This document shows, one piece after another, positions 62,046 to 64,000 of a DNA stretch of 64,000 nt (the first letter of the stretch is position 1; each line of letters begins with the position of its first letter). The stretch is from UBA5109 sp963975155 (GTDB taxonomy: Bacteria; Pseudomonadota; Gammaproteobacteria; Pseudomonadales; Pseudohongiellaceae): positions 186,001 to 250,000 of the forward strand of contig CAXBFG010000004.1 of the NCBI GenBank assembly GCA_963975155.1. The letters are read 5' to 3'. The notes beneath the pieces were generated by a model that saw nothing but the letters and a program-made list of their open reading frames with translations, did not search any database and had not been told where the DNA came from. Position numbers and translations under genes: made by a program.

Positions 62046-62549
62046 ATGAGCAAAAATGACAGCAATACTGCCAAGGATGAGACGGCTATCCGGATTCTGA
62101 AAAAATACCCGAACCGGCGAATCTACGACACCCATGACAGCGTTTATATCAATCTTGAGGATGTCAGGAAAATGATCGTGCAGGGCATTGATTTCAAAGT
62201 GCTGGACAGTAAATCCAATGCCGATCTGACCAGAAGCGTCCTGCTCCAGTTAATTACCGAGCAGGAGTCTGAGAGTAACCCCCTGTTTAGTGCCGATAAC
62301 CTCAAAAACTTTATCCATTATTATGACCAGAATCAACAGCAGTTATTCTCAGAGTATATAAACCAGAGTCTGAGCTTTTTTCAGCATCAGCAGGAGCAGT
62401 TTAATCAGGGCGTACAGGAAATGATGAACGTCAGCCCGATGAAAATTTTCTCGGAATACAGCAAAAGAAATGCGCAAATGTGGCAGAAAATGCAGGAAAG
62501 CTTTTTTGCAGATTCCAGCAATAAGAACAAAAAGAATCAGGACAAATAA
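62046..62549 (+). CDS. phaR: Polyhydroxyalkanoate synthesis regulator PhaR
   Basis: 167 residues. The N-terminal DNA/granule domain is IRILKKYPNRRIYDTHDSVY then INLEDVRKMIVQG, the PhaR signature. The Gln-rich helical middle (YDQNQQQLFSEYINQS) and a Lys-rich C-terminal tail follow. PhaR represses phasin and its own genes until it binds nascent PHA granules. It starts 36 bp after the SSADH stop in the same direction and faces the phasin gene tail to tail. Confidence 0.93.
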   Translation: MSKNDSNTAKDETAIRILKKYPNRRIYDTHDSVYINLEDVRKMIVQGIDFKVLDSKSNADLTRSVLLQLITEQESESNPLFSADNLKNFIHYYDQNQQQLFSEYINQSLSFFQHQQEQFNQGVQEMMNVSPMKIFSEYSKRNAQMWQKMQESFFADSSNKNKKNQDK

Positions 62550-62550
62550 A

Positions 62551-62588
62551 AAAGCCGCCGAAATTACAGGTGAAAATTTCGACGGCTT
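62551..62588 (-). terminator. Rho-independent terminator of the phasin gene
   Basis: AAGCCGCCGAAATT pairs with AATTTCGACGGCTT around a short loop. On the minus strand the U-tract lies over the phaR stop codon. Confidence 0.8.
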
Positions 62589-62623
62589 CCGACGACTCGA
62601 TAACGGCTTATCGAATCTCTGAC

Positions 62624-62986
62624 TTATGCAGCCTTCATAACTTCATTGGCAGCAGCAACCGTTGTTTTGATATTACCTTCGGCAATTGTTTTGGCACTTT
62701 CGTAAAACTTGGTGCTCAATTCGGCGAAGGATTTTGCATCAGACGCCATCATGTCACTGACTTTTTTCGCCAGTTCCTTCTGCGTTTCAATATAAGAAGC
62801 CATATCATCAACACTGCGTAGCTTTAAACCGTCATTGATGTTTTCAATGGCAATTTTGCTGTAGGCCTGAAAACTGGCTATCTGCATATTGAAAGTTGTT
62901 TCTGCGGCTTTCGCAAATAAGTTGTTAAATTCCACCATTGGTGCAAATAAATCTTCAATTTTCTTGCTTGAGGCTTTAGTAGGCAT
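62624..62986 (-). CDS. phaP: Phasin family protein (PHA granule)
   Basis: 120 residues, all helical with hydrophobic heptads: FNNLFAKAAETTFNMQIASF, then YIETQKELAKKVSDMM and KSFAELSTKFYESAKTIAEGN. The phasin motif set (amphipathic helix that coats granules) matches. It is opposite to phaR, and its promoter carries two PhaR-like boxes. Confidence 0.9.
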   Translation of the reverse strand: MPTKASSKKIEDLFAPMVEFNNLFAKAAETTFNMQIASFQAYSKIAIENINDGLKLRSVDDMASYIETQKELAKKVSDMMASDAKSFAELSTKFYESAKTIAEGNIKTTVAAANEVMKAA

Positions 62987-63036
62987 GCTCTGTCTCCTGT
63001 TAACTTAGATAAGATTTTCAAAGCGTTACTTCACTT

Positions 63037-63074
63037 TGTGCAATGCAGCATAACAAGATATTTTGTGCAGCGCA
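63037..63074 (-). promoter_or_regulatory. Phasin promoter with two PhaR-like boxes
   Basis: On plus, TTGTGCAATGCAGCA (63037-63051) and TTGTGCAGCGCAA (63063-63075). On minus a TTGCGC ... TATGCT pair with a 17-bp spacer falls over them, about 60 bp from the phasin start. Confidence 0.55.
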
Positions 63075-63116
63075 ACATTATTTTAAGTTATTTCTGGATT
63101 TTCTTAAAATGCTGCT

Positions 63117-63953
63117 TTATTTGTAGGCTTTGGTTCTTTCTAACCAGTCCAGTACAGGGTCGATCTGCTCTGGCGCATTCAGTGTTGGTGTATGTCCTAC
63201 CCCTTCAAATTCAATAAGCTCAGAGTGAGGGAGTAAATCCCGCATCTTGCCAAGCAGGGCTTCGGTCAGAAAGTCTGATTGAGTACCACGCAAAATCAAC
63301 ACCGGACAGGTAATTCGGGACCAGTACTTCCATAAATCAAAAAAGGAGCGGTAACGATGATAACTGTTGGCAATGGCGGGATCATAGGCGAGACGAAAGC
63401 CATCTTCTATTTCACGGGTACTTGTCTCGGCCAGATGGCGCCAGTCTTCATCCGTCATAGGACCGAAGGGGGCATATTTTTCACGAAAATAAACTTCGGC
63501 CTCCGCCCTGCTCTTGAAGTGAGGGTCGGCGTGTAGATATTGTCCCAGTCGCTTCGATGCCTCATGTGATACTTCCGGCGCTATGTCGTTGATGATCAGG
63601 CGTCTCACCGGAGTGTGTTTCATGGAGGCCAGCACCATGCCCATCAGGCCTCCCAGTGAGGTACCGATCAGATCAAAACGTTCACATTTAATGCTCGCTG
63701 CCAATAAAGCCAGATCAAGATTGTATTGCGGTATCTGGTAGTCATGAAAATTGGGTAACCAGTCACTTTTACCTCGGCCCGCCGTATCCGGGCAGATTAC
63801 GCGCCTGTTTTTGGCCAGTACACCGGCAATCTTATCGAAATCCCGTGAATTCCGGGTCAGGCCATGTACGCAAAAAATTGTTTCGGTACTTTCCTCATGC
63901 CCCCAGTCCTGATAATAGATCCGGTGAAAACCTTTTTTGTTGATACTCAGCAC
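63117..63953 (-). CDS. Alpha/beta hydrolase (start may lie beyond window)
   Basis: 278 residues from GTG at 63953. The frame stays open to the window edge, so the start may be upstream. The oxyanion loop FCVHGLTRNSRDFDKIA lies near 27, the nucleophile GTSLGGLMGMVLAS near 97, and the His in VGHTPTLNAP near 258; the Asp is likely in ILRGTQSDFLTEALLG. This is a full Ser-Asp-His hydrolase. Substrate unknown. It lies upstream of the phasin gene in the same direction. Confidence 0.85.
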   Translation of the reverse strand: MLSINKKGFHRIYYQDWGHEESTETIFCVHGLTRNSRDFDKIAGVLAKNRRVICPDTAGRGKSDWLPNFHDYQIPQYNLDLALLAASIKCERFDLIGTSLGGLMGMVLASMKHTPVRRLIINDIAPEVSHEASKRLGQYLHADPHFKSRAEAEVYFREKYAPFGPMTDEDWRHLAETSTREIEDGFRLAYDPAIANSYHRYRSFFDLWKYWSRITCPVLILRGTQSDFLTEALLGKMRDLLPHSELIEFEGVGHTPTLNAPEQIDPVLDWLERTKAYK

Positions 63954-64000
63954 CGTGCCCTCTTTGGGACCTGATACTGCCTGCCTTGTGTTTTTCCTGT

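Noticed and set aside
1..64000. tRNA and rRNA genes
   Set aside because: No cloverleaf or rRNA-like segment was noticed in the gaps; a covariance search would be needed to exclude a tRNA firmly.

Overview
This 64-kb window is a dense stretch of bacterial chromosome. Gene content points to a Gammaproteobacterium with a marine or aquatic lifestyle: proA, serA, serC, tpx, a YhbQ-like nuclease, DUF2244, a DksA-like protein, a Fiu/PiuC iron locus with a canonical Fur-box promoter, and a PhaR/phasin storage locus. The assignment is inference from gene families only. I saw no rRNA, tRNA, CRISPR array, prophage or intact insertion sequence.

Layout. 1-3.2 kb: start of proA, a GIY-YIG protein, then serA-serC. 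3.2-9 kb (minus strand): a small lipoprotein, a ~128-bp tandem repeat array, a DUF5916 outer-membrane protein, and a cell-wall pair (L,D-transpeptidase plus M14 peptidase). 9-14.7 kb: amino-acid permease, triheme cytochrome c lipoprotein, a eukaryotic-type glutamine synthetase (GSII), and a Ser/Thr kinase facing a PP2C phosphatase. 14.8-23.5 kb: Fur-regulated TonB receptor and PiuC, two tandem NhaD/ArsB-type permeases, a double universal stress protein and a Na/Pi cotransporter. 23.5-34 kb: aldehyde dehydrogenase with an acetolactate-synthase-like ThDP enzyme, a membrane GAF protein, tpx, secreted proteins, and a two-domain polyphosphate kinase 2 (Pap).

34-55.5 kb is the most unusual part. 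It holds two copies of a three-gene exported cassette (family A - metallo-beta-lactamase fold - family B). Families A and B look like distant homologues of each other. The second MBL copy has lost most of its zinc ligands. Around them lie further exported enzymes: two secreted beta-propellers, a third (intact) MBL hydrolase, a multicopper oxidase, an amidohydrolase and a tandem SnoaL-like lipoprotein, together with a cytoplasmic sulfotransferase. This suggests an extracytoplasmic degradative or detoxifying network of unknown substrate.

55.5-64 kb: a hairpin-type MITE with an 8-bp target duplication sits inside the terminator of the second cassette, next to an ergothioneine operon (egtB-egtD plus a racemase-like gene). 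The window ends with a DUF427 protein, an MFS carrier, an SSADH-phaR operon facing a phasin (PhaR-like TGC-rich boxes lie at both promoters) and an alpha/beta hydrolase.
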